The notes below the pieces were generated by a model. That model had not been told where the DNA came from. It did no database searches and saw only the letters and a list, made by a program, of their open reading frames with translations. Below, piece after piece: positions 1 through 9,651 of a DNA stretch of 17,732 nt. The stretch is from Setaria digitata (taxonomy: Eukaryota; Nematoda; Chromadorea; Rhabditida; Setariidae): positions 1 through 17,732 of the forward strand of contig RCAB01000814.1 of NCBI GenBank assembly GCA_003640385.1. Reading direction: 5' to 3'. Both the position numbers and the translations under genes were made by a program. How positions within the stretch are numbered: the first letter of the stretch is position 1; each line of letters opens with the position of its first letter.

Positions 1-354
1 TTTTTTCCGAAATGGAAATCTTCTAGAAACGTTCTCAAATATGATTTTTTTTTCTTTTTTTTATAGAAAATAATCGGTGTAGATAATGGTTGAATACTAA
101 ATTATATATAGCATTACAGGAATAATTGGGAAAACATTATCGACGCTTAATTTTATTGATGTTTGAAACTGTGAAATCTTCAGTGACATTTTCTGATCAC
201 TATTAATATCGATAATTTAACTAATCTTTTTCTTTTCATTTCCGGAGAGTAAAAAAGTCCAGCTTAGGAGATACATTTGTAGACTTTGAGTGTTGCAAGC
301 ACTTCAGTTATACTACTACCTGGATATAAATAATTATTAATCTATATCTTTTCG
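1..354. other. 3' flank of the ENPP gene
   Basis: AT-rich sequence downstream of the ENPP stop codon. I see no exon. The only notable element is one AATAAA on the minus strand. Confidence 0.6.
152..157 (-). terminator. Candidate poly(A) signal of the ENPP gene
   Basis: Reads AATAAA on the minus strand, about 200 nt past the stop codon, a reasonable 3' UTR length for a nematode gene. In AT-rich DNA such hexamers are common by chance. Confidence 0.35.
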
Positions 355-534
355 TTATTTTAGTTTCTTTTCCAGCCATAAATGCTCAGGCATCATTGTC
401 CGCAGCGTTAATGAAAAATCATCATCATAGAGTTCTTCTTCTGATGTCCATGAACTAGGGAGAAATTCCAGTCCTGTTAATAATTCGATGTCTCGTAACC
501 TTGCAGTATTTGCTATTAAATAGGATAATGAATC
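355..534 (-). CDS. ENPP exon 18: C-terminus and stop
   Basis: Residues 641-699 and TAA. Contains [16 protein letters not shown], the highly conserved ENPP closing helix (HxARxxDVExLTGLxF). Acceptor TTTTTGCAG. An open frame continues upstream to about 600 but is intronic, since homology begins at the acceptor. Confidence 0.94.
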   Translation of the reverse strand, partial: DSLSYLIANTARLRDIELLTGLEFLPSSWTSEEELYDDDFSLTLRTMMPEHLWLEKKLK

Positions 535-3500
535 CTGCAAAAAGCTAATAAATCCTCCTAATATTGTAGTGACCAGAATCTTTACAAAAGAAAATTTCAC
601 ATTTTTTAAATTAAAAAAAAAACTTATTTGGCAATGTTATTCTATAGAAAAAAAAACACTTTTTTAAGTCGAAAATTCCGAATTCAATATTTGAACTTTC
701 TGCGTATAGCCATCCTATATGTTAAAAATCTATTCTTTGTAATTTAAAACTAACTTCTCTGCTCAAATTTTTGTCGAATGTCATAAAGATCGATTAGTCA
801 GCCTAAATCAGTAGTTTTGATTTTCACACTGTTTATCGAAGCAGCGGAAAGACTAATATTTTTTTTTTATACAAAACAATTAAATGTTGTAAAAATTTCC
901 GTTCTTTTAATTTTCATTTGAAAAAATGTTTGCTAGAAACTTGCCAAACAATTGTAATCATCCGGTGCATTCGGTAAAATAAACGATAATGCATGCAATG
1001 ATTTAGTATTTTCACATTTCATTTCACCCTCTAACCAATCCGAATTGTTACATCGAAATATTGCACGGAAAATATGAGTAGGTGTTGTGTTACTAGAAAA
1101 AAAAATTCATTAATATTTCATATAATTGATTGGAACAGCTAAGAAAAGGAAAATAAAAACTGCTAATTGCACGAGATATTTCAATATCTCTTGTTCATGT
1201 TATTAGTTTTTCTTCTGAACAAAAAAAGAAGGGAAAAAACGTACTTAAAGTTCAGCAGTAAGAAAAAATGGTACAAAGGAACATTTTAGGATGTTGATTT
1301 GCTATAAATTTTTTTTTTTTTTTTTTAATTATCTTTACCTAAAATGTTTATTGATTTCAAAAGTAATCATGTAAAAATTTGTAGGCGGACTTGAGGATCA
1401 ATTTTTGTATCAAAGGTAAATTTCAATTCGTAAAGCAAAAATTACTATTGTGGATGAATTTGAGTAAGTGGATCGGTGAATGTACCATTATTACTGAAAT
1501 CATAAATTGGTCCGCTGATAACCACTATTTCATTATATACTTTAGCATAATATGAGGTTATCTCTTGCAAATTCGCAAAATGCCCTAAAAGTTTAGGTTA
1601 GAAAAAAAACGTATCCCAAGAAAATATATTATAATTTAAAATCATCCTATGATAAAACTAAAAACATTGTTCTAGGAGACTGAACAATATCGCGTACTTG
1701 TAATAAATTTAATGAGTTTTCTTTTGAATTTTTTCATTTATTGAAAAGACTGGTCTTGATTTATCTTGATGCTGTAAATGTTTGTTTGTTTTTATTCCTT
1801 GAATCCTGTGATAAATATATAAGTAGCATGCTGGAATCTGAGTTATTGAGTTATTTCTTTTTAATACTTAATATGAAACAGTGCAAGCAGTTTTTGCGAA
1901 GTACCATAATGTATTACTCACCTTTTGCAAAATTACTATGGAGGTAAACTTTCAAATCATTTGCACCTGAAAAACGTAATTAAGTGTCAACCTTAATTTT
2001 AAAAAGAAACTTATTATTCGTCAAAATGAATTATAATTAATTCTGCTAATCTAGTTAGTAAAAGACAGCCAAAGCATCCATCCATGTCATTTTCCTACTT
2101 TAAATTTCTATGCATTAAAATAACGAAGCAAATTTGATTTACTCATTTTAATTTTAGGTTGTATTTTAAAATCTTTGAGGCCGGAAAAGCTTGAGAGCAA
2201 TTTGATAATTGTTATATTTTCTCGTGAAACTTACTAATTAAATACGCTCTAAGAAATAAGAGAAAATAGTTAACTTAGAAACCTTTTGCGCTTAAGCTAG
2301 TTTCAATCCATCCTATGGATTCATTTTGCAATTCTGTTTTCACAACAGACGAATCGGCATTGATACGCTCAACTAATGCAACACCATGAATTGAATCTAA
2401 CCTGAAACAAAAGAAATATGAAAAATTATGTTTAATATTCCTCCTCATGTCTAATTTACATATAGAATATCTTTAAAAATTCAAAAAGAATGCAAAAAAA
2501 ATTTGGTCGAAGAAGGGAAAAAATAACTACACAGATGTCCGAGCTTTATTTAGTTTGAGGAAGAAAACAGAATATAAGGAATATATTTCTTTTACACTTT
2601 CATTCAAGTTATCTTAAACCAATACGAAAAATATCCCAAAAGTATTCATCTAGTAAAAAAAAGTAAGAAAAAAAAAATTGATAAAAAGGATAAATACTTT
2701 TGAATCAATGCTGATTCTGAAGCACTGGAACAATTCGATACGTAACACATTTCCCCATAACCAGAAACCAAAAGGGATAAGCCGAACAAGCAGAAGTTTT
2801 CATGCTGAATAATCATCCTCATTACCTAATTATTTCTTTTCAAATCTTCGGGAAATTAAACAAAATAATTTTTTGCAAAGATGTTCAGTTCAGTAAATAG
2901 GAATATTTTCTAATTAAAAGGATAAAACTATTGCCTGCTCATCATTATCTCCATCGCAATCATCTAATGGAGTAACTCTCTTCGGCTTTTCCAGGAGAAT
3001 ACCGTCTAAAACACTGTTCAATCGGCCCTTTGTGCCGTTGTTAGATGGTGCTACATTTGAATTTATATTTAACAATGCTGAAAATATGAAAATAGTAGAT
3101 CCTAAATTTAGGTTCATTCATTTGGCAAACAACAACAGCACCAAATTTTACTCTGTATTAAAATAGAAAATTATATTAACGGCTAAAAGTCCTAGCATTC
3201 TGTTACATATTTTATGTACCAATTTCTTCACTATCAGAAACCAAAAGTGACATGCCGAAGAAGCAGTTTTCATGCTGAATAAATTATTTCCATTCTAATT
3301 GCTTATTTTTTCAACATATAAACAGGCTAAAAAATAAAAATAAAAAGATGAGAAAAACTGATCAGCTCTTTTAGACAACCTTATCAAATAAATCATTATT
3401 TTAATAAAAGCAATTTCAGGTAACCTATCATCAGATTGAACAATTCAATATTTTGAAATGGTTTTGTAATTAAGCCTCGAGCAATATTTGGGCCATATGC

Positions 3501-3684
3501 ATAAAAGATTGTATGCATTGATGGTAATATATAATCATAACCGTGATCATGTGTTTTATTATAATCTGCAGCATAATTTCTGCAAAATAAAACAAAAATA
3601 AGGAATTGAAAAAGAAAATTTCTCAACTACTTAATAAATTTCTGAATTTACATATATATATATATGTAAAAAAAAAAAATAATC

Positions 3685-3720
<36 letters not shown>

Positions 3721-6700
3721 TATGTTTTGATTTCATTTCCTATGTAAATTAGCACAAAACTGATTTTGTTTTTTAAAAACATGAAAATAAAGCAAAGAAA
3801 AAATTTCATAACATACTGATAAAAGGTAGTGCCCAATTGTCCATCCAGGATGATATCACCAATTCGATTTGACATACTAAAATGATAGCGTTTTGGAATT
3901 CGATACCTATCATACATTCGATAATGGGTATTATTGAAGCATTTAAGTTGTTCCACTGTTTCCATCATTTTATCTAAATTTTACAAATGAATTGCACATA
4001 TGTCAAAATTCACTTAGTGCTATTCCAATTTCATTTTCTTGGAATTTTTCCTCCCACAATTTTTAAATAATAATAGCACTAAGTTGCCAAATTATGCATT
4101 TTAATGAATTGTAAAGGAAAAACAGAATTTCGCTCGTTTTTTTTTTTACATAATTAATAAATTAAAAAAAAATTTTTTAAATTACACAATTCCAGTGATA
4201 AACAAATATTTGATTATGGAACTGAATTAATTTAATCCATAACTGATCGATTTGATTCAGCATTTTTTTTTTTTTTCAAATTTCTAGACCTTGAAATGAG
4301 GAATTAGTGTTATTCAGAAAATATATTTGTCCCACCACACCATTAGCAAATAAAATATTCTCGGTATCAATCATTGTATCCAAATAATATCGATGATTTA
4401 TTTTATGCATGCCTAAATATTTTCATACCTAAATACAATAGACATGGTATAAATTTTGAAGCAGTTATAAGTAAAGAGGAACAAAAATTCTTATTACAAT
4501 TAAATGAGAGATATAAAAAAACTTTATTAGCACAAGAAAATTAATTCTTGTATCTGGTAGTCAAATGCAAAACAGAAATTTTATTTTCAAATAAAATTGT
4601 CCCAAAAGTAATCAAGCTGTAGATAATTAATGAATGCTCGTTTCAGTCTTTAAAAGTTTAAACTTAATTATTAAATAGCTATATAAAGTGCAATTGTCAA
4701 GAACAATGTTATTGCATGTTGAATTTAAATATATTTTGGCAAATCCAGGAAAGGATTACGATAAGTAAAGCTAAATTGTCCCAGGTATTTCAGTTTCTAT
4801 TACAACGAAAAAGTTTCGCTCATAATAACAGTGTAACAAAATTTTTAAAATAAAGTATAAAAAGAAGATTGAATATACACAGGAATTGTTAAGTAAATGG
4901 AAAATTGACGTACCATGATCAGAAAGTACAATTATATTAATACAATTTAATATTTCCATTTTATAAAGAGTTTCAAAGAGATAACTCAATACCATTTCAA
5001 CATTTTTCATTTCAGTAGTTACCTGAAAATGAATAGTAACGACTCATTAAGATATACAAGATGAAATTAGTTAATTAAAACTAAGTATGAGACAATGAAA
5101 AGAAAAGAAAAGCAAAAGGAAACGAACTTCCTCAACGTCCTGGAAATGTACCTTAGCATCAGGCTGATCAAAATAAGTCATTATTAGGGCTGGTCTTTTA
5201 CTGGCAGGCAATCCAAGCCAATTCACAACCTAAATTAACAAATCTGATTTTCATATTAACTGACAATTATTGTCATATTTCTTTTTTTTTTCATATTTTT
5301 GTTTCATTTTTCTTCTTCCTTTAAAGTAATTATCATTGAATATCTTATATTGCTTTTCAATATTTTTCAAAGTTACTAAAAATATTTTTTCTATCTTACT
5401 AAAAGAAAGAGAGCTTACTGATCATACTTGTGCTACTAACTTTTGATAATAATTTCTAATATTTCAGCAGTTTCGATATTTTCGTCGGTAAATATCACAT
5501 TTGAGACTCATAAATTTCTTATTTTGGATTTTTATTTTTTTTTTTGTGAGGAAAGATAGAAAACTTCTTTACATATCTCACTACTGGTTTACTGCCGGCA
5601 ATTAAATTAATTGCAATAAATTGAAACTGTTGGTTTCAGCTTTGCTTGCACTAGGAATTTTAATTTGACAGTGCATAATTATAGCAATTTAATGGTTAAC
5701 TAATTTTGAAAATAATAAAGAAATGCTCCGAATTTCCCATTCTTTTAATAAATTTTAAAACAAAACAGTAAAAAATAGTTTTAATAAGAAAATAAAACAA
5801 ATGGCAGAACTTGATCGATACGATCACGATATGGCATTAGCGGATTGTATTTTAAATTGTATGTTGGCTGCGTATCTATAAAAAAAAAAAGCTTTTAACT
5901 TTTTAACTGATTACAATACTTACAAAAAATTGAGTGACAATTTTCTACAAAACAAATTTTTTTTTCTTATTGATAATTATTTTTTTTTCTTATTGATAAT
6001 TACAAATATGATAATTATTTTCTGCAAAATTAAAAAGCAAAAATTATACTATTAACTGATAGATCACATCCAGGCCAAAATAAGCATGCTGTGGTGATAT
6101 TTTGCTGTTCAAGGACACTCCAGATCTAATAAAAGTCAAGAAAAATAGAATTTCATCGCAACTATGGTGGAGAATATTTCAAAAAAAAAAAAAAAAAAAA
6201 GATTTGAAAAAATTAACAGTGATTTAAGTAAAGTGTTTACGCATAGAAACGCTTAAAATTTTTAAAATGTCACATAAGGATATAACTTACCGGTAAAACG
6301 TTGGAATATTTTTCATCATTTTCTTGTCGAATTTTAGCAAACCTGTTTTTAAATTGCTTTTCAAAAAAAACATTGTCAACAATGCCATGACTTTCTGGAT
6401 ATAAACCGGTAGCAATTGTATAATGATTTGGAAATGTTTTTGTCGGATACACTCCATACATGTACTGTAACAGTAAGCAAAAAAAGTGTCCTTTTCTTTT
6501 TTGTACTTATTTTATTGAATTTTTATTTTTTGATACTGCCAAGTTTTGGTGCAAAATATGCGTGTTGAAAATTCGTAACTAACAGAATTGATAGAACAAA
6601 TGCTTAACTACGAAAAAATTTATTTTCGAAGATTTAAAATATTTTTGATTTAATTGGACCTAGAAGATGGAAAACAATATCAGTAGCAAAATTTATGCAT

Positions 6701-8199
6701 CAAAAGATTATTAGCTTCGCACTTACTGATTTCATAATATGTTTGGAAATTGAAATGATGTAGTCAAGAAGAAATAATTAATTAATAGATGAACTTGTCT
6801 AACCTCAGCAGTTGTGCCACATTTTGCCATATGTTCAAGCGTTTTAACACTCTTATTCTTAGTGTATGAACGTTTGAAGCCATCAAAACTAAGCACTACT
6901 AGTGGCTTTCGAATGAAGCTGAAAGAGAAAGCTCAATAGAAGTGACAATAGAAAATTGAGTCGAAATCAGTTTGAGTGATCACGCTTATCAAATTATCAT
7001 TTTAGATAGCAATAATCTTGCATACATTTAGAAAGATTAATCTAAAAAAAGGCCTTAGGTAATCAGTTAATTGAAACAATTTGATAATATAAATATAAGA
7101 GACTCACTGCTAACAAAGTTTTTAAATTAAGTAAATCATAATTTTGCATTTGGTAAGCTAAGTTTCCATTTCAATGATAAGGAAATACCTATACGATCTT
7201 TTATTAAAATAAATAAGTATTTTGTTGGCGTAATATTTTGCTAATTTTCAAACAAAATTTGAATTTCTAACAGCAATAAAACGAAAAACTGGGAAAAATG
7301 AAGTACAAATTAAAAACATACTCAGCTCTATGGCATTCAATTGAGCAATCTTCATTTTTCCACCACTGGCCACTTTTCTGAAAAAAAAGTCATTAATATA
7401 ACAGGCATACATAAAATTTTGGTATTATATATTTGAACAGACAAAACAAATTCTTTTTTGTAAAAAAAAGAAAAGTGAACGAAATTTGATTGAAAACTTG
7501 TTAATCAATTAAAAAAAAAAAAAAGATTGAAGAAACAAAACAAAATTCAAAAAATTTTTCGTTAAAATAATTGAATTTTTGAACAATAATTGAATAGTTT
7601 AAAAAAAAATGGTTTTTAAATGCTAAAGATGGTAAAAGAGAAATAATATCATACATAGTTAACGATGTATGTTTGCCCAATGAATAGCAAGGAAAAAAAT
7701 AATTGATTTAAACATAAAATTAATAGAATTTTCCGGTAATTAGATATTATAAATTTGATTTTATTTTTTGGGATTAAGGACATTGATTATGGATGATGAT
7801 GTCACTGTGTGTTAAACTTCTACTGGTGCTAAATGTCGAACTTTTAAAGTTAAAAGAAATTAATATGTTTGCCAAAATGTTGCTTTTTTCTCCCCCTTTT
7901 TTTTTTTTCTGAAAAATGAATAATTTTCCATTATATTATCATGGCGTATCATTGAATTTTAAAATTCTTGAAAATTCATCATTATTATTAGGAAAAGTTA
8001 TTTATCGATGCATTCAAATAATCTTCAATTAATAAGAAAGTTTCAGAAATTTCTTAATAAAGCTAGCCTCGAACGTATTCCATTCCGGGAATAAAATAAT
8101 TGCCAATCCGAATCCAATAATCAGCAACAGAACGATGATACCGAATAATGGCACTGATGGCTTATCATAATGACGTTTTTTTCGATAGTGCATTTCCAT
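355..8199 (-). CDS. ENPP-family ectonucleotide pyrophosphatase/phosphodiesterase, 18 exons, complete
   Basis: Type II membrane enzyme of the nucleotide pyrophosphatase/phosphodiesterase family, expected to cleave phosphodiester or pyrophosphate bonds of extracellular nucleotides. Exons (minus): 8199-8068, 7377-7322, 6918-6804, 6464-6291, 6125-6050, 5875-5811, 5229-5128, 5022-4914, 4412-4290, 3973-3817, 3579-3425, 3077-2929, 2804-2749, 2401-2283, 1966-1922, 1584-1446, 1092-945, 534-355. They join in phase to 2100 nt (699 aa plus stop). Signal anchor is at residues 18-37. The metal and catalytic set is complete: D75 (SFDGF), nucleophile T111 (PTKTFPNHY), D230 and H234 (DxxxH), D275 and H276 (SDHGM), H382 (HDHGYD). 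Also present are FWPG at 175-178, NNGT at 434-437 and VVISGP at 565-570. It is shorter than vertebrate ENPP1 because somatomedin-B repeats are absent and the nuclease-like domain is compact. The family call is very secure; exact substrate is unknown. Exon 1's 3' edge and the exon 12, 13 and 14 junctions are the weakest points. Confidence 0.93.
945..1092 (-). CDS. ENPP exon 17: nuclease-like domain core
   Basis: Residues 591-640. Contains [11 protein letters not shown] and [10 protein letters not shown], matching the ENPP PTHFFIVLTxC and LAFILPH strands, then NCL. The donor is GC (TTG/GCAAGT), which keeps frame with the last exon; the adjacent GT at 940 would not. Confidence 0.9.
1446..1584 (-). 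CDS. ENPP exon 16: VVISGP segment
   Basis: Residues 545-590 plus two bases. [20 protein letters not shown] matches the family segment YAxxxNxVNVVSGPVFD. The frame hits TAG at the donor, so splicing at TA/GTAATT is required. The following loop has lost much of the usual DxDxDGxxD calcium pattern. Confidence 0.92.
1922..1966 (-). CDS. ENPP exon 15: 45-nt exon
   Basis: Residues 530-544 plus one base. A small exon with a clean acceptor (TTTTTCAG) and strong donor (AAAAG/GTGAGT), in phase with exons 14 and 16. Reads [12 protein letters not shown]. Confidence 0.8.
2283..2401 (-). CDS. ENPP exon 14: nuclease-like domain
   Basis: Residues 490-529 plus one base. Weakly conserved, but open, well bounded (GTTTCAG; GCAAAAG/GTTTCT) and phase-compatible with both neighbours. 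Confidence 0.8.
2749..2804 (-). CDS. ENPP exon 13: start of nuclease-like domain
   Basis: Residues 472-489 plus two bases. Reads [18 protein letters not shown], matching the ENPP segment with CLL...VSGYS. Acceptor TTATTCAG. The donor AT/GTGTTA is chosen because it alone gives the phase exon 14 needs while keeping the motif. A decayed copy of this exon lies in intron 11. Confidence 0.78.
2929..3077 (-). CDS. ENPP exon 12: end of catalytic domain and linker
   Basis: Residues 422-471. Contains [15 protein letters not shown], the conserved PNNGTHGSLNHLL motif closing the phosphodiesterase domain, then an acidic linker (DDCDGDNDE). The GT donor after ATA at 2929 is phase 0 and joins exon 13; an upstream phase-0 GT (AGA/GTTACT) is an alternative. 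Confidence 0.85.
3221..3315 (-). pseudogene. Decayed second copy of ENPP exon 13, inside intron 11
   Basis: The stretch 3234-3280 matches exon 13 plus its acceptor (2762-2810), with runs such as TTTTCATGCTGAAT and CAGAAACCAAAAG unchanged; weaker similarity extends into both flanks. It reads [13 protein letters not shown], with one in-frame 3-nt loss, then diverges and hits a stop. It sits upstream of exon 12, out of order for a cassette exon. Exon 11 leaves one base, so inclusion here would read GCA TGA, an immediate stop. Most likely a duplicated, non-functional exon relic. Confidence 0.72.
3425..3579 (-). CDS. ENPP exon 11: last metal-binding histidine
   Basis: Residues 370-421 plus one base. 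HDHGYDY supplies H382, the last zinc ligand (GSHGYDN in vertebrates), followed by [11 protein letters not shown] and [11 protein letters not shown], all family-conserved. Acceptor TTTTGCAG, donor G/GTTACC. Confidence 0.95.
3647..3723. repeat. (TA)n microsatellite with 24-bp palindrome
   Basis: Positions 3647-3670 form a perfect palindrome centred on (TA)n, followed by an A-tract and a longer TA run at 3685-3722. It lies in ENPP intron 10 and is probably length-polymorphic. Confidence 0.9.
3817..3973 (-). CDS. ENPP exon 10: catalytic-domain segment
   Basis: Residues 318-369 plus two bases. Reads [18 protein letters not shown], the conserved PxRyHfxxxxRIgdivl stretch of ENPPs. Acceptor ATTTAG, donor CA/GTATGT. 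Confidence 0.92.
4290..4412 (-). CDS. ENPP exon 9: completes DHGM
   Basis: Residues 277-317 plus one base. Completes the DHGM motif across the splice. Contains N-glycosylation sequons in the NNTNSS stretch, consistent with an extracellular domain. Acceptor TATTTAG, donor CAAG/GTCTAG. Confidence 0.9.
4914..5022 (-). CDS. ENPP exon 8: SDHG start
   Basis: Residues 241-276 plus one base. Ends at IIVLSDH, where D275 and H276 bind zinc; the glycine codon is split across the intron. Acceptor TTTTCAG, donor ATG/GTACG. Confidence 0.92.
5128..5229 (-). CDS. ENPP exon 7: second metal site (DxxxH)
   Basis: Residues 207-240. [20 protein letters not shown] leads to a DxxxH pair, D230 and H234, equivalent to the EPDSSGH aspartate and histidine of vertebrate enzymes. 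A GT inside the exon (AAG/GTACAT) would remove H234, so the donor after GAGGAA is chosen. Confidence 0.9.
5811..5875 (-). CDS. ENPP exon 6: catalytic-domain segment
   Basis: Residues 185-206. Reads [13 protein letters not shown], matching the conserved YNxxxPYxxRID segment. Acceptor TATAG, donor CAA/GTTCTG. Confidence 0.9.
5958..6001. repeat. 22-bp tandem duplication in ENPP intron 5
   Basis: The unit, a T-run followed by CTTATTGATAATTA, occurs twice back to back with no change. Confidence 0.85.
6050..6125 (-). CDS. ENPP exon 5: FWPG segment
   Basis: Residues 160-184 plus one base. Reads IWSVLEQQ...LFWPGCDL, matching the conserved PIWxT...FFWPGSDV stretch. The GTATA donor at 6049 is preferred over nearer GTs because only it keeps the next exon in frame and retains the full motif. 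Confidence 0.88.
6291..6464 (-). CDS. ENPP exon 4: catalytic threonine
   Basis: Residues 102-159. Carries the family signature [20 protein letters not shown] followed by HGIVDN. T111 is the nucleophile that forms the nucleotidyl intermediate, and N114 helps bind phosphate. Acceptor GTTACAG, donor CCG/GTAAGT. Confidence 0.96.
6804..6918 (-). CDS. ENPP exon 3: first metal-binding aspartate
   Basis: Residues 63-101, in frame with exon 2 (GA plus C). Contains [10 protein letters not shown], the first beta strand of the phosphodiesterase fold; D75 is the zinc-binding aspartate. Acceptor CTTTCAG, donor GAG/GTTAG. Confidence 0.93.
7322..7377 (-). CDS. ENPP exon 2: stalk between anchor and catalytic domain
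   Basis: Residues 45-62 plus two bases of codon 63. The acceptor is CTTTTTTTCAG and the donor GTATG. It reads through a tryptophan pair and two cysteines (CSIEC). In vertebrate ENPP1-3 the equivalent segment carries somatomedin-B modules; here there is only this short cysteine pair. Confidence 0.82.
7378..8067 (-). other. ENPP intron 1
   Basis: About 690 nt, the longest intron in the gene model. AT-rich with homopolymers. A TTTTTCAG acceptor near 7910 could in principle serve a microexon, but I found none that gives a clean in-phase bridge. Confidence 0.55.
8068..8199 (-). CDS. ENPP exon 1: cytoplasmic tail and signal anchor
   Basis: Encodes residues 1-44. A basic N-terminus (HYRKKRH) is followed by about 20 hydrophobic residues (18-37), as in type II ENPPs, which places the catalytic domain outside the cell. 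The first ATG is chosen because an in-frame TGA lies just upstream; a second ATG follows two codons later. The frame stays open to about 8029 but holds no GT donor in the phase exon 2 needs. The GT at 8074/8073 gives the wrong phase. Phase 0 is met by a GC donor after 8068, or an unseen microexon may intervene. Confidence 0.72.
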
Positions 8200-9011
8200 A
8201 TCTATTAAATATCAATTAATTTCTAAAAAGTTAACTCACCTCTCAAAAATACAAATTTAGAACAACTGATTGATTAATTAAAATGAATACATTCTTCTTC
8301 TTTTTTTTTTTTTTGATTGAGAAAAAAGAAAAGAAAAATTAATAAACTAATTCAGGAATGATACAGGAACAACGATTGGTTTTTACAATAAATTCTATTG
8401 AGAAATGAAAAAAAGACAATTCACATAAAATAAGAATGCAGCATGAACAAAATTAAATATTTTATATTCTGTCATTTTTTTTTTTTTTTTTTAAATAATC
8501 AAGCATTAGTTAAAAGTAGATACGCCCATAACAAAAACATTTCAAATTACAACAAAACGGATTGTTTAATAGTAAATAGTAAATTTTTATTTTATTTAAT
8601 CTTGTTTTATTTCTGGTAGAACTAAAAAATATAATATTTTGCTCAAATTAAAATCGTTTAATCTGCAAATTTTTAGTATTGTTTAATTTTACACTTCGTA
8701 TTTAACAACGAAAAAAATGCATGAAAATTATGGTGCTTTGGCAACTTTTCTTTTTTTGAAACTTCATAGAATACACTGACTGCTATTTGAGTATTTTAAT
8801 TTTACCTATTCATCAATTTTTTTATATTATTATTTTTATTTTTAATCATTTATTATAATTACGTAATTATTTACGTCCTAGTGAAAAGGAGGCAACGGAA
8901 AAGGATATAATGGGGTACAATGTTTGCTATAAATTATCATTAATCCACTTTTTTTATCATTAACTTATTAAAATTCAACTTATTACTTATTCTTTCTCTT
9001 TTTTTTTTTAT
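8200..9011. other. ENPP 5' flank, no gene seen
   Basis: AT-rich DNA upstream of the ENPP start codon with many A/T homopolymers. Promoter elements would be expected here, but none stands out. Confidence 0.5.
8223..8230 (-). promoter_or_regulatory. Possible spliced-leader trans-splice acceptor of the ENPP gene
   Basis: The minus strand reads CTTTTTAG 23 nt upstream of the first ATG, as expected for a nematode trans-splice acceptor with a very short 5' UTR. A GAGAG/GTGAGT donor-like site lies immediately further upstream, so a cis-spliced 5' UTR exon is an alternative. Confidence 0.3.
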
Positions 9012-9304
9012 AAATTAACTATTTAACTCTAAGATATACCATAAATGCTTATCACACGCTTTTTGCCTGATAATACACAGTTCTCATTATAAAACGTGTT
9101 TCGAACGGAACTTTCAAATTAGTAATATTGCTAACTAGACCAGATACTGATTATTAANAAATTAACTATTTAACTCTAAAATATATCATAAATGCTTATC
9201 ACACGCTTTTTGCCTGATAATATACAGTTCTCATTATAAAACGTGTTTCAAACGGAACTTTCAAATTAGTAATATTGCTAACTAGACCAGATACTGATTA
9301 TTAA
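9012..9304. repeat. 146-bp direct duplication around an N
   Basis: 9012-9157 and 9159-9304 are the same length and differ by only four substitutions, all G or C in the first copy and A or T in the second. They are separated only by the N at 9158. Probably two allelic contig ends joined without merging. Confidence 0.93.
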
Positions 9305-9651
9305 TCTACTAACTTATCATGTGAGCTAATCCAAATGCTTATCATTAATTCATCTATTCACCATGTGATTGTTGATAAAAAAAAAAGTAATTAATTTGCT
9401 TTTCCATTTTGTGATTACCAGTTTAGATGTTTACCAAGGACTCACCCATCCAACTACAATTCTCATTTTTTTCATTCATCATTAATCCAATCATTCACCA
9501 TAAATTCACACTTTCATCATATGACCCAAATGCTTTCACTACTCCATGGATTCGTCATAAGATCACAAATTCAATTACCGACCATTAATTTTCTAGTCCT
9601 TCAAATAACTATTATTCAGTGCTAATTCACAATGCTATCAGATCCTTTCAT
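9305..9651. other. Gene-free, G-poor stretch
   Basis: Rich in CAT/CA words such as ATTCATCATTAATCC, with very few G on the plus strand, especially about 9450-9535. No long open frame or splice-bounded exon was seen. Confidence 0.6.

Noticed and set aside
1741..1947. 68-codon plus-strand open frame
   Set aside because: It overlaps ENPP exon 15 and intron sequence on the opposite strand; no homology or splice context.
8223..8241. GTGAGT...TTTTTAG as a tiny 5' UTR intron
   Set aside because: It would be only about 17-18 nt, too short for a nematode intron; trans-splicing fits better.
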